The translations under genes were made by a program, and so were the position numbers. Below the pieces are notes generated by a model. The model did no database searches and was not told where the DNA came from. It saw only the letters and a list, made by a program, of their open reading frames with translations. A DNA stretch of 64,000 nt from Antedon mediterranea (taxonomy: Eukaryota > Echinodermata > Crinoidea > Comatulida > Antedonidae). The DNA lies in the NCBI RefSeq assembly GCF_964355755.1, contig NC_092673.1, forward strand, positions 24,991,001 through 25,055,000, written 5' to 3'. Below are positions 1 through 11,900 of this stretch, piece by piece; the first letter of the stretch is position 1; each line of letters starts with the position of its first letter.

Positions 1-3000
1 TATCAAATTTCACTATAATATTAAAAATCGTAATTGAGTTACACTCAGATTTAAAAGATGATTGCTGAGTAAACAAAACCAGCGGTCCTACCTTCACTTA
101 TACTGGATATCTAAGGAAGTACCCTAGTATAATCCCACCGAGAGTGACTTCCAGGAGCAATCCGCCGTTTTCTCACAAATACAGTACCAAATTTCACTAT
201 AATATTAAAAATCGTAATTGAGTTACACTCAGAATTAAAAGATCTCCTGGGAGTCACTTGGTGGGATTATACTAGGGGACCTCCTTAATTGTCCAGTATA
301 AGTTAGAGTAGGACCGCTGGTCCCGTTTACTCAGGAGCAATCCGCCATTTTCTCACAAATACAGTATCAAATTTCACTATATAAAAAATCGTAATTGAGT
401 TACACTAAGATTTAAAAGATGAGGGCTGAGTAAACGGGACCAGCGGTCCCACCCAAACTTACACTGGACGACTAAGGAGTTCCCCTAGTATAATCCCACC
501 ATGTGACTCCCAGGAGCAATCCGCCATTTTCTCACAAATACAGTATCAAATTTCACGATAATATTAAAGATCGTAATTGAGTTACACTCAGATTTAAAAG
601 ATGAGGGCTGAGTAAACAGGACCAGTGGTCCTACTCTAACTTATACTGGACGACTAAGAAGGTACCCTAGTATAATCCCACCAAGTGACTCCCAGGAGCA
701 ATCCGCCATTTTCTCACAAATACAGTATCAAATTTCACTATAATATTAAAAATCGTAATTGAGTTACACTCAAATTTAAAAGATGAGGGCTGAGTAAACG
801 GGACCAGTGGTCCCACCCTAACTTATACTGAACGACTAAGGAGGTACCCTAGTATAATCCCACCAAGTGACTCCCAGGAGCAATCCGCCATTTTCTCACA
901 AATACAGTATTAAATTTCACTATAATATTAAAAATCGTAATTGAGTTACACTCAGATTAAAAAGATGATTGCTGAGTAAACAAAACCAGCGGTCCTACCT
1001 TCACTTATACTGGATATCTATGGAAGTACCCTAGTATAATCCCACCGAGTGACTTCCAGGAGCAATCCGCCGTTTTCTCACAAATACAGTACCAAATTTC
1101 ACTATAATATTAAAAATCGTAATTGAGTTACACTCAGATTTAAAAGATCTCCTGGGAGTCACTTGGTGGGATTATACTAGGGGACCTCCTTAATTGTCCA
1201 GTATAAGTTAGAGTAGGACCGCTGGTCCCGTTTACTCAGGAGCAATCCGCCATTTTCTCACAAATACAGTATCAAATTTCACTATATAAAAAATCGTAAT
1301 TGAGTTACACTAAGATTTAAAAGATGATGGCTGAGTAAACGGGACCAGCGGTCCCACCCTAACTTATACTGGACGACTAAGGAGGTCCCCTAGTATAATC
1401 CCACCAAGTGACTCCCAGGAGCAATCCGCCATTTTCTCACAAATACAGTATCAAATTTCACGATAATATTAAAGATCGTAATTGAGTTACACTCAGATTT
1501 AAAAGATGAGGGCTGAATAAACAAGACCAGTGTTCCTACTCTAACTTATACTGGAAAACTAAGGAGGTACCCTAGTATAATCCCACCAAGTGACTCCCAG
1601 GAGCAATCCGCCATTTTCTCACAAATACAGTATCAAATTTCACTATAATATTAAAAATCGTAATTGAGTTACACTCAGATTTAAAAGATGAGGGCTGAGT
1701 AAACGGGACCAGTGGTCCCATCCTAACTTATAATGGACGACTAAGGAGGTACCCTAGTATAATCCCACCAAGTGACTCCCAGGAGCAATCCGCCATTTTC
1801 TCACAAATACAGTATCAACTTTCACTATAATATTAAAAATCGTAATTGAGTTACACTCAGATTTAAAAGATCTCCTGGGAGTCACTTGGTGGGATTATAC
1901 TAGGGGACCTCCTTAATTGTCCAGTATAAGTTAGAGTAGGACCGCTGGTCCCGTTTACTCAGGAGCAATCCGCCATTTTCTCAAAAATACAGTATCAAAT
2001 TTCACTATAATATTAAAGATCGTAATTGAGTTACACTCAGATTTAAAAGTTGAGGGCTGAGTAAACAGGACAAGTGGTCCTACTCTAACTTATACTGGAC
2101 GACTAAGGAGGTACCCTAGTATAATCCCACCAAGTGACTCCCAGGAGCAATCCGCCATTTTCTCACAAATACAGTATCAAATTTCACTATAATATTAAAA
2201 ATTGTAATTGAGTTACACTCAGATTTAAAAGATGAGGGCTGAGTAAACGGGACCAGTGGTCCCCTCCTAACTTATACTGGACGACTAAGGAGGTACCCTA
2301 GTATAATCCCACCAAGTGACTCCCAGGAGCAATCCGCCATTTTCTCATAAATACAGTATCAAATTTCACTATAATACAAAAAATCGTAATTGAGTTACAC
2401 TCAGATTTAAAAGATGAGGGCTGAGTAAACATAACCAGCGGTCCTACTCTCACTTATACTGGACAACTAAGGAGGTACCCTAGTATAATCCCACCAAGTG
2501 ACTTCCAGGAGCAATCCGCCGTTTTCTCACAAATACAGTATCAAATTTCACTATAATATTAAAAAATCGTAATTGAGTTACACTCAGATTTAAAAGATGA
2601 GGGCTGAGTAAACAAGACCAGCGGTCCTACTCTAACTTATACTAGACAACTAAGGAGGTACCCTAGTATAATCCCACCGAGTGACTTCCAGGAGCAATCC
2701 GCCGTTTTCTCACAAATACAGTACCAAATTTCACTATAATATTTAAAATCGTAATTGAGTTACACTCAGATTTAAAAGATGAGGTCTGAGTAAACAGGAC
2801 CAGCGGTCCTACTCTAACTTATACTGGACGACTAAGGAGGTACCCTAGTATAATCCCACCAAGTGACTCCCAGGAGCAATCCGCCATTTTCTCACAAATA
2901 CAGTATCAAATTTCACTATATAAAAAATCGTAATTGAGTTACACTCAGATTTAAAAGATGAGGGCTGAGTAAACAGGACCAGCGGTCCTACTCTAACTTA

Positions 3001-4709
3001 TACTGGACGATTAAGGAGGTCCCCTAGTATAATCCCACCACGTGACTCCCAGGAGCAATCCGCCATTTTCTCACAAATACAGTATCAAATTTCACTATAA
3101 TATTAAAGATCGTAATTGAGTTACACTCAGATTTAAAAGATGAGGGCTGAGTAAACAGGACCAATGGTTCTACTCTAACTTATATTGGATGACTAAGGAG
3201 GTACCCTAGTATAATCCCACCAAGTGACTCCGAGGAGCAATCCGCCATTTTCTCACAAATACAGTATCAAATTTTACTATAATATTAAAAATCGTAATTG
3301 AGTTACACTCAGATTTAAAAGTTGAGGGCTGAGTAAACGGGACAAGTGGTCCCACCCTAACTTATACTGGACGACTAAGGAGGTACCCTAGTATAATCCC
3401 ACCAATTGACTCCCAGGAGCAATCCGCCATTTTCTCACAAATACAGTATCAAATTTCACTATAATATTAAAAATCGTAATTGAGTTACACTCAGATTTAA
3501 AAGATGAGGGCTGAGTAAACAAGACCAGCGGTCCTACTCTAACTTATACTGGACGACTAAGGAGGTACCCTAGTATAATAATCCCACCAAGTGACTCCCA
3601 GGAGCAATCCGCCATTTTCTCACAAATACAGTATCAAATTTCACTATATAAAAAATTGTAATTGAGTTACACTCAGATTTAAAAGATGAGGGCTGAGTAA
3701 ACGGGACCAGCGGTCCTACTCTAACTTATACTGGACGATTAAGGAGGTCCATTAGTATAATCCCACCAAGTGAATCCCAGGAGCAATCCGCCATTTTCTC
3801 ACAAATACAGTATCAAATTTCACTATAATATTAAAAATCGTAATTGAGTTACACTCAGATTTAAAAGATGAGGGCTGAGTAAACAGGGCCAGCGGTCCTA
3901 CTCTAACTTATACTGGACGACTAAGGAGGTACCCAAGTATAATCCCACCAAGTGACTCCCAGGAGCAATCTTCCATTTTCTCACAAATACAGTATCAAAT
4001 TTCACTATAATATTAAAAATCGTAATTGAGTTACACTCAGATTTAAAAGATGAGGGCTGAGTAAACAGGACCAGTGGTCCTACTCTAACTTATACTGGAC
4101 GACTAAGGAGGTACTCTAGTATAATCCCACCAAGTGACTCCCAGGAGCAATCCGCCATTTTCTCACAAATACAGTATCAAATTTCACTATAATATTAAAA
4201 ATCGTAATTGAGTTACACTCAGATTTAAAAGATGAGGGCTGAGTAAACAGGACCAGTGGTCCTACTCTAACTTATACTGGACGACTAAGGAGGTACCCTG
4301 GTATAATCCCACCAAGTGACTCCCAGGAGCAATCCGCCATTTTCTCACAAATACAGTATCAAATTTCACTATATAAAAAATCGTAATTGAGTTACACTCA
4401 GATTTAAAAGATGAGGGCTGAGTAAACGGGACTAGTGGTCCCACCCTAACTTATACTGGACGACTAAGGAGGTACCCTAGTATAATCTCACCAAGTGACT
4501 CCCAGGAGCAATCCGCCATTTTCTCACAAATACAATATCAAATTTCACTATGATATTAAAAATCGTAATTGAGTTACACTCAGATTTAAAAGATGAGGGC
4601 TAAGTAAACAGGACCAGCGGTCCTACTCTAACTTATACTGGACGACTAAGGAGGTACCCTAGTATAATCCCACCAAGTGACTCCCAGGAGCAATCCGCCA
4701 TTTTCTCAC
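1..4709. repeat. Satellite array, about 180-bp unit, some units with inverted core
   Basis: About 26 tandem copies of a unit of roughly 180 bp fill the start of the window and probably continue to its left. Each unit has a conserved AT-rich part (landmark AGGAGCAATCCGCCATTTTC) and a variable part centred on the hairpin-forming GGGACCAGCGGTCCC. The first 907 bp closely repeat the next 907 bp, so part of the array has a five-unit higher-order repeat. In three units (244-334, 1149-1239, 1872-1962) the same 91-bp core is inverted. Short ORFs in the array have no coding support. Confidence 0.95.
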
Positions 4710-5046
4710 AAATATTGAATTTCTAATACTATAAAAACCTTAAGCAATACTGAAAATGTAAAAAAATACACAAACGGCGTTTCATAGTTATTGTCGGCTG
4801 GAAAAAATAAAAGTGGGCTGGCTTATTGTCGGCTGGCTTATTGTCGGCTAGCTTGACACAAGCTCTCTCGAGTCAGGAAAAAAGTAAATAATAAAGGACG
4901 TCCCCTATAGTTAGTTGTTATAGAAACGTAAATACGCTGGCTTGGTTTCGCTATGACAACAGTTACACATCAGTGATTCTGTTGTGTTTTCTCACTAAAA
5001 AGAAAGTGTGGCGCATGTTTTTATCGTCCTGAACAGTTATTGAAAA
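4710..5046 (+). promoter_or_regulatory. Probable promoter and 5' leader of the C6orf163-like gene
   Basis: This unique sequence lies between the satellite and the first ATG of the plus-strand gene. It holds a short tandem motif, TTATTGTCGGCTGGC, repeated at about 4790-4855. No clear TATA box stands at a convincing distance from the ATG. An X-box-like motif lies at 4945-4960. Confidence 0.4.
4945..4960 (+). promoter_or_regulatory. X-box-like (RFX) motif
   Basis: GTTTCGCTATGACAAC resembles the imperfect inverted repeat bound by RFX factors that drive ciliary genes. The right half fits well and the left half has a mismatch. It lies about 85 bp upstream of the start codon of a gene whose family is linked to cilia. 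The match is by eye. Confidence 0.4.
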
Positions 5047-7129
5047 ATGAATACAAAGTTACAGTCAAATAAAGCATTAAATCCGAACTACACAGGAATA
5101 CCACGCAGATATGAAGACACTAAACCAGTGCAGACACAAGCTTTTACCCACAGTAGTATACTAGGTGAGTGAGTGCTTTTGTTTTGGGCATGATCCTAGC
5201 TAGCTAGCCCTCTCTAGCTAGCTAGGGCCAGGCCTGTCTAAGTATCTAGGTAGGCCTAGGCCTAGTAGTTAGCCCGGCCCTACAGTCTACTGTACTAGCC
5301 TAGCTACAGTAGCTCTAGCTAGACTATCTAGGTAGGCCATTCTAGCCTAGGGCCTACTACAGTACACTATATAGCTAGCTAGACCTTTCTAGTATCTATA
5401 GCTATCTAGGCCTACTAGAGGGGCCTACTGTCTAGGCTAGGCTAGAATAGATAATTAGGCTTAGGGTACCTGTATGTAGTGTAGGAAAGAACAATAGACA
5501 GATATTAATATTCTTTTACTGTATATTAACATATTATAGACCTACCTAGGCTATTATAAATAATAATATAAATTTTTTTTTTCAGATATTGGCCAATCAA
5601 TTCATACAAGATGGGAACGAGATGCATTTTCTGAAAGAGAAGCTGCCATCAGAGCGACAGAAGACTCTGTATGGGCCGAGGGAGAGAGGTTAAAAAATGC
5701 AGAAATACACAAAGTTCAACTAAGATGTGGTCAAGAAAAAGAACAAGCATTAAAAGATTTACAATCTCAACATGAATGGGATTTTAAGGTACAGAACAGT
5801 AGCCTAATAGTATGTTCAGGTGGATAACACTTTTTAATGCCAAATATGGAACACATTGAATCTAAATGAATAAATGTGAAAAAAAGTTTTTCAATCAAAT
5901 ACAGTTTTTTTTTACAATTTTTATTAAAAAAACCTGTTCACATAGGCCTATACTAAATAAAACTTATGGGACCTGGACAATAGTAGTCATTTAAAGATAG
6001 CACTGGGAAAATCAGAAGATGGGAAATTATTAAGAAGATTGAGAAATAAGTAGAAAGACAGAAATAAAAACAACACAATTGATGTATTATTAATTATATT
6101 GATGTGTACAAAATGTTCATTAGGTTATTCTTAATCAAATTCTTTTCAGGAAGAAGCATTGCGAATAGAAGGAGAGATGCAGAAAATGACAATAGAGCAA
6201 GTAAGAGCAGAACGAGAATCTGGAGAGGAACAATTGCGCAAGACAGTTGAAAAGTTAAAGACAGAATGTGAAGAGGAGAAAATAAAAGCTGTGCAGTGTG
6301 CAAGAGAGGAAGAAAAGAATTTGGCTGCTAAAGAGGCAGCAAGGGTTGCCATGTAAGAGATAGTATTGTCTACTGTATTCCACAACATGTACTGTACAAG
6401 CAGTGGCGTAACAGCTAGAGTATGGTGAGAGCTCACTGACTAAACCCAGCTTATGGCTTCCTGAACAATGCCCAGAGTAAAAACAGGCATTAAAATATGT
6501 TGAGGCCTCCTGCATTGGAGGGCCACTAATAGACACTGGTGGGTTTCCTGGTGCGATATTTATGTCCATCACATTGCATAACAATGTTTACAAAACAATT
6601 TGGTGTGCAATAGTACTTTTAATTATTGAAATATGAAATCAATGCACACTAAATCATACACTTCTAGGTGTGTTAATAGAGTAAATAAATAATAACAACT
6701 ATAAAATTTACTCCTGACACTTTTTATATTCAAAATTTTTTTTCAAATTTTAGAGTGGTTGCCAAGAACACAGAAAAGGCTGCAAAGGAAGCTGCAAACG
6801 ACAACGAAAATGCACTGAAGGACCTCGACAAGAAACTAACAGATGAAAAAACAAAAGCCGTTTCTGAGACACAGAAAATAGAGAGGCAAACAGCTGCAAC
6901 AGAAATGCAAAAATTGAAACAGTTACACGCCAAAGAAATCGCAAAATTGGAAGAGAAACTTAGCAAGGAAGAAAAAGCGCACAAATCAACAGACAATGAA
7001 CTGGAACAAATGACCAAAGAAAAAGACTCATGGGTGAAAAAGTACACTGGCTTAAAGGATTCTTATCAGCTTTTTATAGATGAAACAAAAGGATTTTGCC
7101 CAGGGCAGGCAGATTTCTTGCTTGAGTAA
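5047..7129 (+). CDS. C6orf163: Coiled-coil protein, C6orf163-like
   Basis: Four coding exons, 5047-5164, 5586-5788, 6150-6352 and 6754-7129, join in frame to 299 residues. All introns are GT-AG. The N-terminus (MNTKLQSNKALNPNYTGIPR) is not helical. From about residue 45 on the chain is Glu/Lys/Ala-rich and should form a long coiled coil. The motif FTHSSILDIG and the C-terminal CPGQADFLLE resemble, from memory, conserved positions in vertebrate C6orf163, a poorly studied coiled-coil protein of similar length. No catalytic motif is visible. The gene stands alone on the plus strand. Start choice: first ATG of the reading frame, with an X-box-like motif about 85 bp upstream. The family name is a moderate-confidence call; the exon structure is firmer. 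Confidence 0.72.
5186..5480. other. CTAG/GGCC-rich tract in intron 1
   Basis: About 300 bp of intron 1 are dominated by overlapping CTAG, TAGGCCTA and GCTAGCTAG words. Similar short tracts recur at about 21570, 29500-29600, 30650-30680, 47990-48050, 57590-57700 and 59270-59350, often near 5' ends of genes. Function unknown. Confidence 0.6.
6399..6560. repeat. Dispersed element, copy 1, in intron 3
   Basis: It starts with AGTGGCGTAAC and shares words with 7780-8036, including the start, GCTCACTG.CTAAACCC and GGAGGGCCACTAA. A short non-autonomous transposon is likely; boundaries are approximate. Confidence 0.4.
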
Positions 7130-7218
7130 TCGGTGTGCTTTCTTTTTTAAGTATTTGTTTATATGCCAAAGTATCTTTCAGCATTTGTCTTTTCATAGAA
7201 CACACAATTTTTTTTTCT

Positions 7219-7224
7219 AATAAA
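7219..7224 (+). promoter_or_regulatory. Candidate poly(A) signal of the C6orf163-like gene
   Basis: AATAAA lies 90 bp after the stop codon. A second cluster (AAATAAATAA) follows at about 7628-7636. Confidence 0.45.
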
Positions 7225-7779
7225 AATGTGCTTATCATAATCTGCGTAGTCTACAGGTATGTATTTCCAGTGGGTAGATAGAGGGTAGACAATTTTGTCC
7301 CCACAGTGCAGTTCGTCCTTTGTTTATCTTTCAAAAACAAAAGTTCACAATTTATGTAGCAAATGCACAAAGATTTCTTTACATTTTGTAGTATGATGTG
7401 CCATAATTTAACATGAATATGAAGATATTCAGTCTTTCGTGTGCTTATTTTGCTTTTGTGCACATTGCTCAGTATTACTCAAGTTATTAACTGTCAGAAT
7501 GATCAGCTTTTTTCGCTTGTACAGATTTTTATCGTTGCTTGTGCTATTGACAAAACTAATTTATTTTTCCGGGTCAACCTTCATTTTTGTAACGAATTTA
7601 TAAAAGAATGTTGAAATTAAATATATAAATAAATAAGTGTTTCTTATGTTTTCTATACGTTTTTAATCAACTGAATATTCATTAAGGATTATTATTAGCA
7701 TTACTAGAGCTAGTAAAACAGAATTATTTAAAGGCATATTGACCTCTAGAAACTCGCAGAAGTAAAATGTATGCTCAAG

Positions 7780-8036
7780 GAGTTAGTGGCATAACGGCTA
7801 TGAGCGCTCACTGGCTAAACCCATTGTATTTTTATGAGACAAAATAAATTAAATGAAATGAAACCCAGAGCTTAAGGGACCTCTGATCAGAGCTCAGGGG
7901 AAACAACAGGCTTGAAACTGAGCTCAGAGTAAACAACAGGCTTAAAAATATCCCAGAACTCCAGCGTTGCAGGGCCACTAAGGGGTTTTTAAACCAGGGC
8001 CTAATGTCTCTGTGCTACACCACTGCAAGAAACCCT
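7780..8036. repeat. Dispersed element, copy 2
   Basis: Opens with TTAGTGGCATAACGGC and closes with CTACACCACTGC, which is roughly the reverse complement of the start. It is longer than the copy at 6399-6560 and has an internal duplication of CAGAGCTCAGGGGAAACAACAGG-like sequence near 7885-7940. It lies between the C6orf163-like and TAPT1 genes, which converge here. Confidence 0.4.
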
Positions 8037-8395
8037 GGGGTAAAAATAATGAAATAATTTCAATAATTAACTTTTTTATTTCCATGACGGAAATTATTTT
8101 ATTGCTATAAATAGAAATAAACAATTCATTAACATATTTGATAATTTGGTTTAATCTGTACATTTTTTTAAATTTTAAGCTGTAGAGCAGCATACAACTA
8201 TTGTTTCAATGACAAAATTATAATTAGATAAAAATATATAAATACATAATTAAATTAGAGAAAATGTGCAGTAAAAATATAAAGCCAATAACTTTTGCCG
8301 CCAGCAACTTTAGAGCTTTTAACGCTTATTCGATATTTACACACATTACGTTTACAGTTATATTAACAATACTTATAAATAGTGTGTGACAAAAT

Positions 8396-8740
8396 ATGGT
8401 AGCAGAATTTTCATATCAAATATTGAAATTAAAAACTACAAATTTAACTACGGTAGGAATCTTTTTTATATTAGCTACTTTGAGTGCACAGCATTTATAT
8501 GATCCAGTCAGAAACATGGATTACACTGCACTAATGTATGCTCCTGCAACGGCCAATGCTAATTACCAACAAGACATTTGTATTAGAGAAGCTTTTTATT
8601 TGCGAGAACAATCAATCAGATTTCTGATAAATATATTTAATATTTTAATGCCTCGTTATTCAATTATTATTGGGTTGTGTGTTCATTCTCGTTGGCCCCT
8701 TATTTTCAGTACAGTACATTACAAAAGCGGCAATACATGA
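8396..8740 (+). other. Open frame of 114 codons, no recognised family
   Basis: An uninterrupted frame starts MVAEFSYQILKLK and has a hydrophobic segment near residue 20-30. It is AT-rich, matches no family I recognise, has no partner exons, and sits in the gap between two convergent genes. Apart from this frame, 8037-8986 holds nothing I can identify. Chance is the most likely explanation. Confidence 0.12.
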
Positions 8741-8986
8741 TATGTTTTTAGATACTGTAGTTATACCAACCTTGATTGCAAATTTTCCTCCCTTTCATAA
8801 AATCAAAATGGTACTGTGGGTATGATCAACTAGTCATCCATTTATTGAAAGTACTGTACTGATGCCAATCTGCGGTGACTGTTGATTGGACCCGGACACC
8901 AGACTTACTTTGACTTTTAGTTGACACAAGATTGGTTAGGAAAAATTATGTCACCTTTAATTTCAAATATGGGCAGGGTATAAACG

Positions 8987-11900
8987 TTAAACAATTTGAT
9001 TACTACATAGAGTATATCTATCAATATCACTTAACGATTTATTATGTTGAACTTTCTTTGCCCCACCGGGTGCCTTGATGTCCCTACTACTAAATGTCAG
9101 ATCACTTCCTGTTAAAGAAATTGAACTATCTGAAGGGACTAGGCCTGGTGACTGGGGGTCAGGATATAGGTTTGGGGCACTTTGAGATGCTTCCCTGTTC
9201 AGGGTTGAGTGCGCTTTGTTTGTTTGTGGTTCATCTAGTTTGTAATCTTTAACATACTGACAGCCTTTTCCGAGTAAAACGATGCTGATTAAAATCTTCA
9301 GTAATGTAATGCTGTAAATGAAAATGCTGCTTTTCAGTATAAAAATATGGTGAACGTCTTTATTATAGTAGGTTTATAATTGTTGTATATTTATATAAAT
9401 TCATTTTTCTTATACTACAGTAATATTTCTTTTTAAATGTCATCGGTTTGTTACATTGTCTATTTATATTTTTCTATAAATCTATCATCTCATTAATGTT
9501 TCACAGTTCTATATTATTCCTATAAATTGTCGGTTTCATTTGTATTTATATTTACATCTATCAAGCACCGATTCTGTTTAATTTTCATTGGCTTGTTACA
9601 TGCATTTTTCTATTTAGTTTAAGTTGTCGTATATTATGGCTTTTCCTGTTAATAAATGGGAAGGATAAGATTAAGTGTTTCAAGCGTTTCAATTTAAAAA
9701 TTGCTTTATTCGAACCTAGCAGCAAATTTACTAGACAATTGCTGGATAAAAACTAAACCTCATTTTAGATTTAAGGCCAATATACACAGAAGAGCGGTAA
9801 TGGTAAGCGGAAAAACCAAATAGCTTGTTCCATGTAGAATCTGTATCTATCCTGAGCGGGAACTGCCGTCCGCTCCGTATTTTGTGTAAATAGTCATAAA
9901 GAATAACATAGATTCTATATTTTGTATTACCGTTACTGCTCGTCTGTGCAAATTGGCCTTAGTGAGTAGATTTGTTTTACAGTTACAAGATCGAACACTG
10001 GACCTTGGGATTGAAATATAAGCATGCATACAACCAAGCTACAACTCCACTAAAGTAAAGTATTTAGTTTTCTGTTAGTTAGTTCAAAAAACTATAATCT
10101 TAAATGTTAGTGGAGGTTATTAATAATAATATTATCTTTGTTATCTGTGAACTGAATAAAAACAACAATTTACCTTATGTAGGAAAGAATGATGATGATA
10201 ACTGATATGAATCCGCTCATTTTAAATGACTGGGTGAAGATACGTATTCCCTAAAATTGTAAATAAAATTTTTTTAATTTAGGTGTATATTTCACTCAAC
10301 TAATCTATATACAGAATGTAATACACACAAACAAGCAATGAAATACATGACACTATGTGTTTCATACAAATAAACATTAAAAAAAAAAATTAAATATAAT
10401 CAAGATTTGTAATGTCATCATACGAATTAATCAACACAACAACAAAGTGAAGAATCATCATCAAAAAAAAAGTTTTTTCGATGCGACCAAACAATTTTAA
10501 GGGGTAAACTCAAACTGATTGTGAATGCATTTGTAATATAGTTCATTACATATACATAAAAAACATAAATTCTAGGAACTTACCAATGCTGCAATAGGCA
10601 ATGGAATGAACCCCCATTCGTCTGAATTTTACCGATACCGATTGTGAATGCATTTGTAACATAGTTCATAACATATACATAAAAAACATAAATTCTAGGA
10701 ACTTACCAATGCTGCAATTGGCAATGGAATGAACCCCATTCGTCTGGACACCAAGTCTGTGTGATCTGAATAAGCCTAAATAAAAAACCGGGGGAAATTG
10801 ATCATTGATAAGGGGTATTTCTATCTGGGAACAACATCTTTAATGCATTATTAATTACACTAGTACAGTGTACTAAAACAAATAATATAAAATATTTAAA
10901 ATACATGATAAAAAGAATACTCACTGTCTTTTTTCTACTTGATACCAAATCATTTGCTAAACTTGCACGATATTCTAGATAAACCTGTAAGAAAAACAAG
11001 AACAAATTAATACTTTTTTTTATTTATATAGTTATCATATTGCAAAGCCAAAACTGTTGTAAAAAAACAATTACCTCGGCTGAAATACAGTTAAATTTGG
11101 TAATGAATGCATGTTTAACCCAGTCTACCAAAACCTCTGCCGCCAGCACCAAGATTATGTCCGGTATTAGCTGTTTGAAATGTTCTGAAATTTCAAGAAA
11201 AACAAATTGTATGTGCTAGAAAACAGGCAGTAAGAGAGAGATTCTACAATTCTAAAATGTAGGTCAGGCTCAAGTACATCATTTAAACTTACCTGGATTC
11301 CAGGAAAATTCTGTCATGTTTCTGAGAACGACAATTGACAATAACACCAGGTAGTGGTAGCGCTCGCGTATGTCAGCACAAGACATCTGGTATAAATTAC
11401 GCTTTTCAAATTTCTTGAATACGCTTCCTTTCAACTCAACAAACTGTACCAAAATAAAAAGTTTATATAAATAATTTGAAAATCAAAAGTGATTTACACA
11501 AATGACTACACATCAACAGTGAGTTACACATGATTGTGTAAAAGAGTACTAACATGAAATACATACAGAATATCAAGTTACACAAAAACCAATAGATGCA
11601 TTGATTATGTTTAAATAACATGGAGTAGTATAAAACTGACTCCAAATAATAATAAGAGGCAAGCCATGATTCAACGTTTCAATCTTTATTTGATCATCAG
11701 GAATGAACAATAATTCCAAAGGCAGACATTTATAACTACAGTCTATTCAATGAGATATAAACAATTAGCCATACAGGGTGTTACAAAGAAAATCAAAACA
11801 AAAGGCAGTAGATACACAAGTAAATATCAGATAAACAATTTTAGCTCTTTTGATTCTCTCAAACCACAATTCAATGGATGGCTGGTTGCTGTAAATGGCT

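Noticed and set aside
4262-4444. 60-codon ORF in the satellite
   Set aside because: It covers a satellite unit and is broken in all other units.
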